Source: Neoceratodus forsteri
Lineage: Eukaryota > Chordata > Ceratodontiformes > Ceratodontidae
Reading direction: 5' to 3'
Assembly: GCA_016271365.2 (NCBI GenBank)
Contig: CM057459.1
Span: 819,203,001 to 819,267,000, forward strand
Length of the DNA stretch: 64,000 bases
Positions 10,790 to 21,560 of this stretch are shown one piece after another (within the stretch, counting starts at the first letter, position 1; each line of letters opens with the position of its first letter). Made by a program: the position numbers and the translations under genes. Below the pieces are notes generated by a model that saw only the letters and a program-made list of their open reading frames with translations, made no database searches and was not told where the DNA came from.

Positions 10790-10955
10790 TAGCCAAGATA
10801 AATTGTAACTTGAGTGCCTCAGCATACGTCAGCATTAACTTGAAGTAATCAAGTAATCAACTTTTGATAACTACCATTGTATGTTTTGCTCTGTGCATGC
10901 CTCAGATAAGTAAAAGAAGGTAGAACATCAGTGCTACTGCATTGTGTCATCTGAT
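10790..10955. other. Short spacer between two CR1 copies
   Basis: AT-rich sequence with a small duplicated word (AAGTAATCAAGTAATCAA at 10844-10861). Nothing else is recognised. It may contain the true 5' boundary of the next CR1 element. Confidence 0.4.
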
Positions 10956-11485
10956 AACAGTACTAGAAAGCTCTCAGCAAGAAACAACCTGAAGCAACAG
11001 CTCATACACAAAAAGCAACCCTAGGAGGCATATGCCTTATGCAATCCAGCCCCTAGCCTTACTGTCTGCTGAGCTTCACTGATCTTCACCTACTGTAAGA
11101 GAGACCAATTTACAGTGGGAAGGCAGACTCTGACAGGTGCAGAAGCAGGAATTCCTTGACTGCAGTTCTACCTGGCTGAATCCTCACTCAGCTTTCACAG
11201 TCAGGGTTCCTATCTCCATTGAGGCAACTTCTCTCCTTTATCACTCTGCTCAGACCCAGCCAGTGGCTGCTTTCTTAGCATAAGGAGCAATTGGAGCACT
11301 TACCCTGAATTCCTGGCTGCTGAATGTAAATCAGCATTTGTACTGCTGTACCACTACTGAAATAGTGGTCGACTAATAGAAAGCTCTCAGCTGGATGCAA
11401 CAGCTCAGACCACTCAGGACAACAGGTTGTCTTCCTCTTAATTTGATTAATTTTGTACTCTTTTGTTCCGTCCACTGGAACGCAC

Positions 11486-12436
11486 ATGGATATCATTGTC
11501 TGTCAACACTGCAGAACACTTTTTAACTGTCATGTCAGCTGGAGACAGGATCACAGTCCCATATGCTGGGAGATATGCCACCTCAGAGCTCAGCGCCATG
11601 AGGCATGGGGTAAGATCAGCCTCCTGTGTAACCACCTAGAGGGAAACATTTCTTTTAGGAGTGCACCTCCACATCACCAACATCAAACCATCACACATCT
11701 CCTCCAGAGAATGACCAAGCCTGGGGGATGGCAACTGGTTACAGGAAAATGGGTCAGTGCTTGGGAAACTCTCCCAAACAAAGCACTCTATAAACAAGAA
11801 ACAGGTACACACCTCTTACATTCTTACCATCCAAAAGGACAGAGAATGTCTTGGGTCAGCAAAAGGCCGAATGCAAGAGGATAGCAAAAAAACATCATAA
11901 ACAAAATCTCAAGAACAGCAGGTAAAAACTCATAATCATAGGGACTCCTTGATTCATGGTGTGGACCTCCACCTGAGACAAAACAAACGTGCAGATGTGC
12001 AAGTCAGATGTCTCCCAGGAGCATCCACTTAGAGGGACACTGAGCAAATGCTCAACATAATTAAGAGGGAAAACATTGGCTCAAACATCCTGGTCAACCT
12101 AGGGACCAATGACCTTGCTAGCCGGTGGGTCAAGGTGGTTAAAGAGCCCACTGCCAGCTCAGCGAGAAATTAATTTCATTTTCATCAGGCATTGCATTCT
12201 CTGAAATTCTGTCTGTTTGGAAAAAGGGAAAGAATAGGCAGAAAATCAGAGAGAAAGAAATAAGGGAGCTCAAAGCATGGCTCAAGGACTGGTGCCACAC
12301 AAAGGGACATCACTTCATTAGAAACTGGGGCAACTTCTGGGAAAGGGAGTTCTTCAAATTTGACAGCCTCCACCTGACTAAAGAGGAAGTCGGGGCACAG
12401 GGCCAGAAATCTGACATCCACATGGGAGATTTAAAC
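11486..12436 (+). pseudogene. CR1 ORF1: zinc-binding N-terminus plus SGNH-type esterase, broken
   Basis: The start is chosen at the ATG preceding DIIVCQHC because the related copy at 42327 begins similarly (MIGVVQCNGC). The N-terminus has paired cysteines (CQHC and, later, CWEIC) that may bind zinc. The C-terminal half has LVNLGTNDLAS near 12090-12120 and FDSLHLTKEE near 12358-12390, which correspond to the Asn block and the Asp-x-x-His block of SGNH hydrolases. The GDS serine block is not clear. CR1 ORF1 proteins with such an esterase are known and are thought to help form the retrotransposition particle. Stops and frameshifts separate the pieces. Confidence 0.65.
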
Positions 12437-12689
12437 TAGCAGGAGGAGAGATGATGGTAGCTCTAGGAGAAGCACACATAGAGCCTGCTGTCTCTCCCCC
12501 TCCAGCTAGCACCATATCTACACACTCCAGGATAACAAAAGCAGATAGCAGGAAATATGAAATCCTTCCTGACTCTGCAGATGACCAAAGCAAAGGAACG
12601 GAGGAAACAAAAATATAAAAAAGGCAAAGGGACAAACAATAAGATCAGGGGGGCATGACAAACAAAGTGACACATCAAGAATGGTCAGC

Positions 12690-15446
12690 GCTATGCCTCA
12701 ATGCATACAGTCTGGCATAACAAGATGACTGACCTCGCTGACACAATAGCTGAGGCAGGACTAGACTGCGTTGCTGTGACTGAAACATGGTTCACAAACA
12801 ATTACGGTTGGAAGGGGACTATTCCAGGGTATAACTTGTTCAGGAGAGATGGGACAGGGAAAAAGGGAGGGGGGCAGCCATTTATGTTAAGGATACCATC
12901 AAAGCTACAGAAATGCAGCAGGTACAAGGGGAAACAGAAGCTCTATTGATCACAATTGGGACCGGAAGCAAGAAACCCATTAGGGTAGGAATAATCTACA
13001 GACCCCCAAATTAGGAGGAAGCAAGGGATAAGGAAATCCTGGAAACCATCCTCCAGATGTCAGGCAAAGAGAACGTGGTGCTAGTGGGGGATTTCAATCT
13101 CCCAGTTATAGATTGGAGTATCCACACAGCGGCATCACAAAAAAGCAGGGAATTACTTGTCACACTACAGGAAGCAGGCCTAAATCAACTAGTGACATCA
13201 CCCACAAGGGATATTGTGATTCTAGATCTGATATTCACAAATAGTGATAGGGTTCTGGGAATCAAAGTAGGGAACCACCTGGGCAACAGTGCTCATAACA
13301 CGGTATGGTTCAGGGTAAAAAGGACTGAAGACTCCACACACTCCAAACTGAAGGTCCTTGACTTCAGGAGGGTAGACTTCAGAAAAATGAAGGCCTGCCT
13401 GAGGGACAACCTTAGTAACACAACAGAAGGGAGCATTGAGGAATGTTGGACAAGGTTGAAGGATGCAATGACCATGGTCACATCACAGTGTGCCAGTCAG
13501 GTTAGTATGAGCAAAAGAAGGAAAAAAACACTATGGTTTTCCAAGGCAGTGGCAACCATGGTGAAAGAGAAGTGCATAGCTTTCAGAAAGTACAAGGAGT
13601 CAGGGAACAAGGCAGGCAAAACAGAATACAAACAGAAACTAAAAGAGACAGAAAAGTGATAAGAAATGCAAAGGCTCTGACAGAGGACAGGATAGCTCAG
13701 GAAGTAAAAAAAGGGCAACAAAACCTTCTACAGGTACATAAGAGAAAAAAGGAAGACCAAAGAGGGCATTGTTAGAATCACGAAAAAGGATGGACAACCC
13801 ACAGAGCAAGATGGGAAGAAGGCAGAGGCACTCAATGAGTACTTCTGCTCAGTTTTCAGACAGGAAGCAGATGGAAACAGACCAACAATAGCCAGAAAGA
13901 AGTATCCAATTGAAGGAACAGATATGGGTCCCTTCACAGAGGAAAGGGTCTTAGAGTACATAGACAAGTTAAAGGTAGATAAAGCTATGAGGCCAGATGG
14001 GATATACTCAAGAATTCTTAAAGAACTTGGGAGAGAACTGGCAGCCCCCTTAGCAGTGCTCTTCAACAAATTGTTGAGGATCCATGAGGTGCTGGAGGAT
14101 TGAAAGAGAGCAACAGTAGTACCACTCCACAAGAGTGGAAGCAAGGAACAGCCAGGAAACTATCATCCAGTTAGTCTAACATCAGTCATGGGAAAACTGA
14201 TGGAGTCCCTGCTGAAGGAAAGAATTGTATCTTTTTTGGAGCAAACTGGTCAGCTCGACAAAAGTCAACACAGTTTCACAGCAGGGAGATCCTGCCAGAC
14301 AAACCTGGTTGATTTTTTCAATTGGGTCACCAAAACAGTCGATCAAGGTGGGGCAGTGCATGTGGTTTATTTGGACTTCAGCAAAGCTTTTGACTCTGTT
14401 CTGCATGGGACACCAGTCAAAAAACTGGAGAACATAGGAGTTGGGCCTGAGGTAATGAACTGGGTCAGAAACTGGTTACGTGGGAGAACTCAGAGAGTAT
14501 TAATGAATGGCACTCTGTCAGATATGGGGAGGGTGACTAGTGGGGTTCCACAGGGCTCAGTTCTGGTACAGATCCTCTTCAACATATTCATCAGCAACAT
14601 TGCAGATGGACTGAAGGGAAAGGTGTGCCTGTTTGCAGATGACACCAAAATTGGCAACAGGGTGGACCCACCAGAATGACAGCATAGAATGGAAGATCAT
14701 CTCCAAAAGCTGGAGGAGTGGTTCAGGAACTGGCACTTGAAATTTAATGCCAAAAAATGCAAGGTCATGCACCTGGGATAACATAACCCAGGGAAACTGT
14801 ACTCAGTGGGAGAAGAGCAGCTGGTGGCTAATAGGCAGGAGCGAGACCTGGGGTGATCATATCAGATGACCTCGAGATAAGTAAATAATGTGAAAAGGCA
14901 GCATTAAAAGCTAGTGGCATCCTGGGATGCATAGGGAGGAGCATCACAAGCAGAAGGCATGAAGTAATCATGCACCTGTATCAGTCCCTGATAAGGCCCC
15001 ACCTGGTGTGCTGTGTCCAGTTCTGGAGGCCACACCTCAAGAAGGACATAGATAGACTGGAGATGATACAGAGAAGATCAACAAAGATGGTTCTGGGCTT
15101 GCATCAGAAACTGTACAAGGCAAGACTAGATGACCTCAAATTATACTCCCTACAGCAATGCAGGAATCATGGGGACATGATCAAAACATTTAAATACCTT
15201 AATAACAACAACAGGGTGCACATGCAGAACCTCTTTCAGTTAACAGACTATAACAGTACCAGAGGGCATGATCTTAGACTTAAGGGAGAAATGTTCAGGA
15301 GCAATATGAGGATATTCTTCTTCACAGAGCGCATTGTGGAACCATGGAATAGCCTGCTGGAGGCAGTAGTGGGAGCCAAGAAGGTGGGGGAATTCATGCA
15401 GGCATGGGACAGACAATGTGGGATACTCAAGCAGGCAGCTAAGTAA
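12690..15446 (+). pseudogene. CR1 ORF2: endonuclease-reverse transcriptase, broken
   Basis: Endonuclease: LNAYSLA near 12700, VAVTETWFTNN near 12770-12800, a frameshift after RRDGTGKKGGG near 12870, VGIIYRPPN near 12985, VVLVGDFNLPV near 13075-13105, DLIFTNSD near 13228 and NSAHNTVWF near 13290, where the usual SDH has become SAH (catalytic Asp lost). RT: YLDFSKAFDSV near 14365-14400, SGVPQGSVL near 14540 and LFADDTKI near 14630-14652 with the Asp pair intact, then a stop at 14677. The C-terminal open block 14970-15446 includes LYQSLIRPHLVCCVQFWRPH and a final helical region. Several stops and shifts make it non-functional. Confidence 0.8.
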
Positions 15447-15534
15447 GGTGGTTTTGGAACCCAAGGGCAGACTTGATGCATCATATGGTCCCCATCTGCT
15501 GACAACTTTAATGTTTCTACGTATGTTATTTTTC

Positions 15535-15690
15535 TTACTTGATTATGGCTGTCTGTGGTTGTTTGTGGGGGCTTGTCCTTTTGCTGTTTGAGGGGGTGGG
15601 AGTTATAGTTGAAAACCCTAATGACACATTTACTTGCTCTTGTTGCTTTAAGTTGAACCCTATCTGGTGCAGTAACACAATGTTTTTGCA
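15535..15690. repeat. LTIR right arm, partial element
   Basis: Reads GGGGCTTGTCCTTTTGCTGT, GAAAACCCTAATGACACATT, TTGCTTTAAGTTGAACCCTA and then GTAACACAATGTTTTTGCAA. It is the reverse complement type of the arm at 9062-9190. It faces the left arm of the complete element at 15850 across a microsatellite. Confidence 0.6.
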
Positions 15691-15713
15691 ATGAGTATAT
15701 CTATCTATCTATA

Positions 15714-15756
<43 letters not shown>

Positions 15757-15779
15757 GTATCTATGTATCTGTATGTGTA

Positions 15780-15836
<57 letters not shown>

Positions 15837-15838
15837 TC
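15691..15838. repeat. Compound microsatellite (ATCT)n-(TG)n-(TA)n
   Basis: A run of ATCT/TCTA units from about 15697 to 15770 passes through a short TGTGTG stretch and then an almost pure TA run to about 15831. A long Tyr-Ile reading frame here is only translated microsatellite. It lies exactly between two facing LTIR arms, whose ends are themselves AT-rich (TTTGCAA..TATAT). Confidence 0.95.
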
Positions 15839-15849
15839 TTTGCAAAAAT

Positions 15850-16448
15850 ATATTCCTTGCAAAAAAAAGCTTAGTTAACAGACCAGTTAGGGTACCAGTC
15901 AGCACCAAAAAAGTAGGGAAATGTGGTGTTAGGGTTTCCAAACCTAACTCCCCATCCCACAAGCAGCAAAATGAACAAAATACATTCAAATTTTGTGTCT
16001 CTGAAGTCTTGGTGAGTCAGCGATGGTGTTGGGGTTGTCAGCCCTAGTAACTAATCCATTCCTGAGCAAAGAATGTCACATGTGATCTTCTTTCTTCATG
16101 CAGAGCCTGCAGGAACCTGCGTGAAGAAAACTATAACAGATTGTTTGGTAAAATGTGGTAAGGCATACTTCACTACCTTAGAAGACTGTATTACTATGAG
16201 GTACTGCCTTGGAGCTATGCCTTTTGCTTCAGACAGGAGGCTGAAGGCTGTGGATGAGGGGTGAGTATTAGGGTTGACAACCCCAAGGAAGACCCAAAAC
16301 TCCGGGGACCCAAAACCTTAATGTTGTTTTTTCCTTTTGCTGCTTGGTGGGGGTGGGGTTAGGGTTGAAGATCCTAACACCACATTTCCTTGCTTTTGTG
16401 GCATTAACTGGAACCCTAACTCATGCATTAACAAAATTTTTTCAAACA
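15850..16448. mobile_element. Complete LTIR element (about 600 bp, arms about 165 bp)
   Basis: The left arm (about 15858-16030) and right arm (about 16285-16448) are inverted copies. Paired words include AAGTAGGGAAATGTGGTGTT against ACACCACATTTCCTTGCTTT, AGCAGCAAAATGAA against TTCCTTTTGCTGCT, and GGTTGTCAGCCCTA against GGGTTGACAACCCC. The core (about 16050-16265) has TTTCTTCATGCAGAGC, ATAACAGATTG and ACTATGAGGTACTGCCTTGG. There is no coding capacity. The structure is that of a non-autonomous inverted-repeat transposon, which is inference since no target duplication is visible. Confidence 0.65.
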
Positions 16449-16449
16449 A

Positions 16450-18170
16450 TTTCCTTTCTTTTTGAGACAGTGGAATTGTACAGTAGTAGCCACAGACATT
16501 GGCAGCTTTTTCCAGATATTTCGTGAAATTTCTAAAGAGTTTCTGTCTGCTGCCCCTACTGTAGAAATGGACAAAGCATTAGATATATCTGGAAATATCA
16601 CAGAAATTTCGAGAAATAGCTGGCAGTGTCTGTGGCTGCTACTGTATCTTCATTCAAGTTGGTCCCTTCAGGACCTGCATGAACACATGCAGATGCACAG
16701 ATACCCTTTGGTCCCTGCACCAAAGGAATACTCCATCCACCTACAGAAGTGTTGGAATGTATTCATGGGGCTATTTGGTGGGCTGAAGAAGCACAAGGCC
16801 CTCTGGACCCTATGCTCCAATGTGGCCACAGATAGAGACAAACGGCAAAGAGTCAATCTGTCAGCCAATGCACATGATCCTCTGCCACCCATGCATGAAG
16901 AGGTGCAGGGCTCTATGACAAGAGAAGAGTAGTCTTCACTGTATGGAGCTGGGCACATGCAAGCAACCCTGCAGTTTTTATTCCCTGGCTTTGTGCAGTA
17001 TCACATACCTTGTGTCATCCCAGCACCCTCACCCCTTGTAGCTGTGTCACTGAGCTTGCCCCCCAAACTTAGCTCACTGGCACAGGATCAAAACATATAC
17101 CATCTGGGTTCACGACCGGCACTACACACAATGTTTCTTAATAATAATATATTTTTTATTTTGACCCAAAATTTTCAAGATAGTTATTTTAGACTACCCT
17201 TATAAACATGACGTGGCATTTATAGCATATTGTCTAAAACATAATTTTGCACCACAAGTGCAGAAACATGTCTCATCCAGGATGTAAAAATGACATCACT
17301 CATGTTTATGAGGTGTTATGTAAAAACAGCTATGTTGAAAGTTTTGAATTAGAATATTGAAAATTAGCAATTGTATGAGCAAACATTGAAATATTGCAAC
17401 CTTGACTGATAACCTAGGCATTTTGCAATATTTGTAGATCAAATTTTCAGCATAGCCTTCTTATTACCCCACCTCATGAACCCAGTAGATGAAAATTTTC
17501 AAATCCCTGTGGAAAAATCATTCCATGCCACAGGTGAGAAAACACATTTTGGCCAGGATTTGAAAAACAACAACTATCATGCTTCTAGAGTGGTGTGGAA
17601 AAGTGGCTATGTTCAAATTTTTGGGTCAAAGTATTTAAAATTATCAAAGTTATGAGTGAGCATGAGAACATTTCAAAGCACGCTCTGATCATTGTGATTT
17701 TTATATATTAGTACCCAAAATTTTAGCATAGGCTTCTCATGAAGAAGGTGGAGAATATTTTCAGATCCCACCTGAAAGGCGATTTTGCAAAGCAACTGCA
17801 AAATTGCCTTTTTAGCCAGATTTGCATAATTCCATTGCAATTGATCATGAGGTGGGGTCCCAAAAAGACCATGTTAAAAATGTTTTGTAAAATTATGTAA
17901 AAATGAGAGAGTTATGAAACAAAGTTCAAACCCCATTGAAATACATTAAGCCGCACTTTCCATATTTTTCCATATCAGAGCCACTAGTTCCAGTAGCAAG
18001 ACATGTCTTCAACTGGAGAGTGGATCTACACTGTGGGACACGTTCAGCTGAATTATGGTGTGTGGGAGCTGTGGGGGGTCTGAGGTGGTGGGTACTGAGT
18101 GGGAGGTCAGGGTTGGAGTGGGGAGGTGTGTTGGAGATTCAGATAAGCGAGGGATCTTTTTTGTAGGTTA
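16450..18170 (-). mobile_element. Composite non-autonomous repeat, copy C (inverted)
   Basis: Read on the minus strand this follows the order of copy A: intron-like module (18166-18048), the CAGTTTAAT-like start (near 17945), the fold-back array (about 17950-17130, centres near 17665 and 17390), the GC-richer segment (17110-16650) and a palindrome, then the LTIR element. Landmarks such as CACTACACACAATGTTTC (17120) correspond to the reverse of 1925-1945. No protein domain is recognisable. Confidence 0.6.
16472..16656. repeat. Inverted repeat with arms of about 65 bp
   Basis: The left arm includes TACAGTAGTAGCCACAGACA then TTTTTCCAGATATTTCGTGA. The right arm includes the reverse complements TATCTGGAAATATCACAGAA and AGTGTCTGTGGCTGCTACTG. 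About 45 bp separate the arms. It sits between the LTIR element and the GC-rich segment of copy C. Confidence 0.75.
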
Positions 18171-18494
18171 AATGTAAAAAAAATGGGAAATGGTTTTCTT
18201 TAGTTTAGTGGATGTGACACCGGGGACTGTAGACTCCAGTGTTGGGCTAGTGTCCAGTAGCACTGGAGGTGGACACCCTGGTGCAGAAATGTACATATTG
18301 GGAAAGGAAATCAGGAAACTTGGCAGGGAGTAGGGTCAAAAGAAGCAGAACAGGGGTGGGCACCTTGCTCTGCTTATATGATATATAAAATAATAAACAT
18401 TGGGAAAGGGGTGGCCCACCTAGAGGGTATGGGGAGAAAGAAGTGGTACTGAGGGTTGGCACCATGATCCACTTAAGATAAATTTTAATTAAAC

Positions 18495-18498
<4 letters not shown>

Positions 18499-18545
<47 letters not shown>
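18499..18545. repeat. (GATA)n microsatellite
   Basis: About eleven consecutive GATA units, followed by degenerate GACA-type units to about 18620. It occupies the same place in the first duplicated unit as the tract at 19116. Confidence 0.95.
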
Positions 18546-18797
18546 CAGACTGACAAACAGTTAGAGAGACAGAAACAGAGGTAGATCAAGAGAAATATAG
18601 ATAAACAGACAGACAGAGAAAGCAACGAGAACAAAGACTCACTGGCTCATTGTTTCATCTGAAGCCAGAAGCATGACTCCAGCAGTGGCTTCAGAATTCA
18701 AGAAAGTCCTGCTGAGCACCTTCAGAGAATGCAGGTGTTCCAACAGCAAGATGTATCTTCATTTGAAGAGTGGATCTATGTTGTGGGACATGTTCAG

Positions 18798-18872
18798 GTG
18801 AGTGAGGGTGTGGGAGGTGTGGAGTTGTGTGTAGGTGGTCAGATCAGTGAGGGATGGTTTCCTTTTTTACAG
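18798..18872 (+). other. Intron-like module in the second duplicated unit
   Basis: The preceding sequence GGGACATGTTCAG is followed by GTGAGTGAGG, a consensus donor. A pyrimidine-rich acceptor CCTTTTTTACAG ends at 18872. The 75-bp length is short for a vertebrate intron. Upstream codons would read QQQDVSSFEEWIYVVGHVQ. Related boundaries are at 1040/914 (minus). Confidence 0.35.
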
Positions 18873-19114
18873 GCTAAAAAAATGGAAAAAACAATGAGGG
18901 GCAGTTTTCTTTATTTCAGGGGACATTCACATTCTGATATTGGGGAATGGACACTCCAGTGTCCAGCAAACATTCAGTGGCACTAGGGGTGGGCATCCTG
19001 GTGCCAATATATACATAATGGGAATGGAGTTGGGTGACCTGGAGTGGTGGGAAGGGGTGTCAAGAGAAGAAGTAGCTGTGGGTGCCCTTGTATTATATAT
19101 TATTTATAAAAAAA

Positions 19115-19115
<1 letters not shown>

Positions 19116-19166
<51 letters not shown>

Positions 19167-19168
19167 TT
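19116..19168. repeat. (GATA)n microsatellite, second copy
   Basis: About twelve GATA units following an A-run, at the position equivalent to 18499-18545 in the duplicated unit. Lengths are similar. Confidence 0.95.
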
Positions 19169-19359
19169 ATATAGACAGAGACAACACTGTATTGCAGGCT
19201 TACTGCTTCAACTGAAGCCAAAGGTTGAACTCCAGAGTGGCTTCAGAATTTAAGAATGTCCAGTTTTTCTTACACAGAAAATGTTGTTGAACAGTTCTTC
19301 TCACTCAGCTCAGCACCTTGATTTCTGGGTGTACAGAACAGGTATTTCTAGCAATAAAT

Positions 19360-19455
19360 AACAAAACAAAGGAAAATCAAAACAAAACACCAGAATCTAG
19401 CCATATGGGTTCTGCTAGCTAGATTCAGGTGTTTTTCTTTTTTTTTTTTTATTAC
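19360..19455. repeat. Small fold-back with a 15-bp core stem
   Basis: ACACCAGAATCTAGC (about 19388) pairs with GCTAGATTCAGGTGT (about 19419) with one mismatch, around a 16-nt loop. The stem is extended by an A-rich flank on the left (AAATCAAAACAAA) and a T-rich flank on the right (TTTTTCTTTTTTTT). It could be a miniature inverted-repeat element. Confidence 0.6.
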
Positions 19456-20519
19456 ATAGTTTTTATGTATTTTCCATGTTTTTTTTAGTTAGGGGAAGAA
19501 ACAATATGGCAGTCATCACAACACAAAATTATTTTTTGTGCTGTAAGAAGCAAGAGGTGAGAAACCAGAATAAGAATTGTGACATGGAATTGTTCACGTT
19601 GTATCAAAACATTCTCCAAAAAACCCTACTGAGCATTCTCAGAACAGAAAAAAAAGTCCATTCTTGTAACTATGGAACCATTTAGTATTTTTTTCATAAA
19701 ACCTTCCAAAGGCACTACCTTGGCACAGCACACTTCTACCCTGAATTTTTCTGAAAAAAAAATGCCATTCAGTGTAGGCTGTTTGTGAGAGCAAAACCAA
19801 AAAAACAATGTTAAGAATTGGAAAATAATTAGATGTCTAGAGGAAAATGACATATGCAGATCTCAGAAACAACACAAGTTACCATCACAAAACTTTCCAC
19901 ACATTTAGACCTTGCCTTCCAGTCAAACTATGCAAAATGTCCTCTAATTATGCCAAATGCTGCCAAAGTAATCAAGGTGCAGATTTTGAAGTTTAACATA
20001 GAAACTGTAACTCAACCCTAACTGCATTGGCACTACTCTGCCAGTATAATGTATGTATGGATCTAGGTCAAAACAGCATATACAAGATAGCGCGGTCCAA
20101 AACCGCACATGCAAAGCAGAGTAAATAAAGATAGTATTGACAACGAACAGCGATACCACAGAGAGTGTGAATAAAACCATTGAAAAGCAGATGGAATCAG
20201 AAACCCGACTTGGGGAATGTGAAAGTTCAGGGCTGAGATCATTTAGTAATGGGGGAATGCAATTTGGAAGGGGCAGGAAAAACTTTGAGGGGGCACATTT
20301 AATAATAAAACTCCACAGAGGACACATCTTGGGGGAGGTGGCTGTGGGTACAGATTTAAAGACTAACTGAAGTGGAAACTTCAACATGACCTTCAATAAT
20401 TTTCTTCACCTCCTCCAATCCCTAATATATATATATATATATATATATATAATCAACTCGGGAGGGGGTACTGTTGTTACTGAGGAGGTTGTCTAACATA
20501 AAAAGGCAAAAACATAGCC
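19456..20519. other. Unassigned sequence with one TA tract
   Basis: I recognise no gene or family. A TA dinucleotide run lies at about 20428-20452. Open frames of 60-150 codons on either strand have no recognisable domain or repeat support. Confidence 0.4.
20428..20452. repeat. (TA)n microsatellite
   Basis: About twelve uninterrupted TA units. Confidence 0.95.
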
Positions 20520-20794
20520 TGACATTTGAACCCCAGTCAGCTGGATGCAGAGAGGTTATTCACTGAGTGTGACTCTGCCCTATATGATATACTGTCAGCA
20601 CAGCCAAGCACCCCACAGTCATGCACTTCTACTGCTCAGCATCAGTGGGAACAGCTATGTGCAATGTGCATTGTGCTGTAACAACCACACTATTATTAAC
20701 ATGTAGCTATTTTCACTTATGCTATTTTGTCTTTGCAGATGTTTACCATGCTATTATTCACACGTGCTCTTGAGTGCATACCTGTATTTATATG

Positions 20795-21560
20795 TAAATG
20801 GGAACAGTCAGCATAAAGGGCCCCACACTCAAGTGTGGGACTGGTCATAATGTGCATTTTGCTTGCAAAAAATAATTGGTTTACTTACTTTTTGCTGTAG
20901 TATAGTACATTGTATAACATGTATTTGTTTATTTTTAAGCTGACATCTTGTGCTACTAAAAATCCCAGATTTCCCTGAAACTGGCATCACAGCCATAGGC
21001 AAAAGTGGGAGATTCAATAGCCTGCTGTATAAGTTTAAAGTGTAACAGTCAGCATCCTGTACTCAAGTGTGGGGCTGGTAACAATATGAACTTTGAGCGG
21101 AAAAGCATTTTATTTTAATTACTGTTCACATTAGTAAAGTAAATTATATCAGAATAATTTTGTTTACTTCTACACTGACAACTTCTGTTCTTCTGTTGCT
21201 AGAAACCCCAGAATCCCCTGTAGCTGATATCAGAGCAGTAGACAAAAGTTCGAAATTCAACAGCCTGCAGTGCTTGTTACAGCTTTTATAATATACGGTC
21301 AGATGTACATAGCTGAGAAAGGACAGCAAGACCAGCAAACAACAGTTCAGAGCTTATACAAACTCTGACATGCACTGCAGCCTATTGAATCTGCCATTGC
21401 TGAAGTAACATATGTGAGCTTAGAAGTAAACAAAACAAGTTTTATACAACCTACTATACTAAAACAAAAAGTAGGTAAACCAAAATGTTTTTGCATGCAG
21501 AGTGCATTTTGGGACCAGACCCACATATGAATATCAGTCCACTGGTGCTGACAGCTGCTC
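20795..21560. repeat. Cluster of two direct and one inverted 220-250-bp repeats
   Basis: Unit 1 (about 20800-21045) and unit 2 (about 21047-21300) share, in order, GTCAGCAT, CTCAAGTGTGGGACTGGT-like, a TTTGCTTGCAAAA/TTTGAGCGGAAAA word, TAGTATAGTACATTGTAT-like, TTGTTTATTTTTAAGCTGAC-like, CCCAGATTTCCCTGAAACTG-like and ATTCAATAGCCTGC. The third unit (about 21340-21560) is inverted: its reverse complement starts GTCAGCACCAGTGGACT and contains TTTTAGTATAGTAGGTTGTA and ATTCAATAGGCTGCAGTGC. It is closer to unit 1 but lacks an internal piece. The remainder of 20520-20794 has no recognised feature. Confidence 0.7.

Larger units (their letters stand above)
10956..15522 (+). mobile_element. Near full-length CR1-like LINE
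   Basis: The order is a 5' UTR (about 10956-11480), ORF1, ORF2 and a 3' end finishing near AATGTTTCTACGTATG. The 5' UTR contains a partial direct repeat: TAGAAAGCTCTCAGC plus GCAACAGCTCA occurs near 10966-11003 and again near 11380-11410, offset about 412 bp. Both ORFs carry stops and frameshifts. The 3' tail abuts an LTIR arm at about 15535. Confidence 0.8.
17990..19300. repeat. Direct duplication ending in GATA tracts
   Basis: The unit from about 17990 to 18720 is repeated, shortened, from about 18740 to 19260. Shared landmarks in order are GAGTGGATCTA..TTGTGGGACA (18017 and 18765), GATAAGCGAGGGAT-like then an acceptor-like AG, GGACTGTAGACTCCAGTGTT against GGAATGGACACTCCAGTGTC, GGTGCAGAAATGTACATATTGGG-like words, then a GATA run and GAAGCCA(G/A)A.. 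AGTGGCTTCAGAATT. The two copies are clearly diverged. Confidence 0.7.

Noticed and set aside
15691..15838. Reading frame with long Tyr/Ile runs
   Set aside because: It is the translation of the ATCT/TA microsatellite and has no independent coding support.
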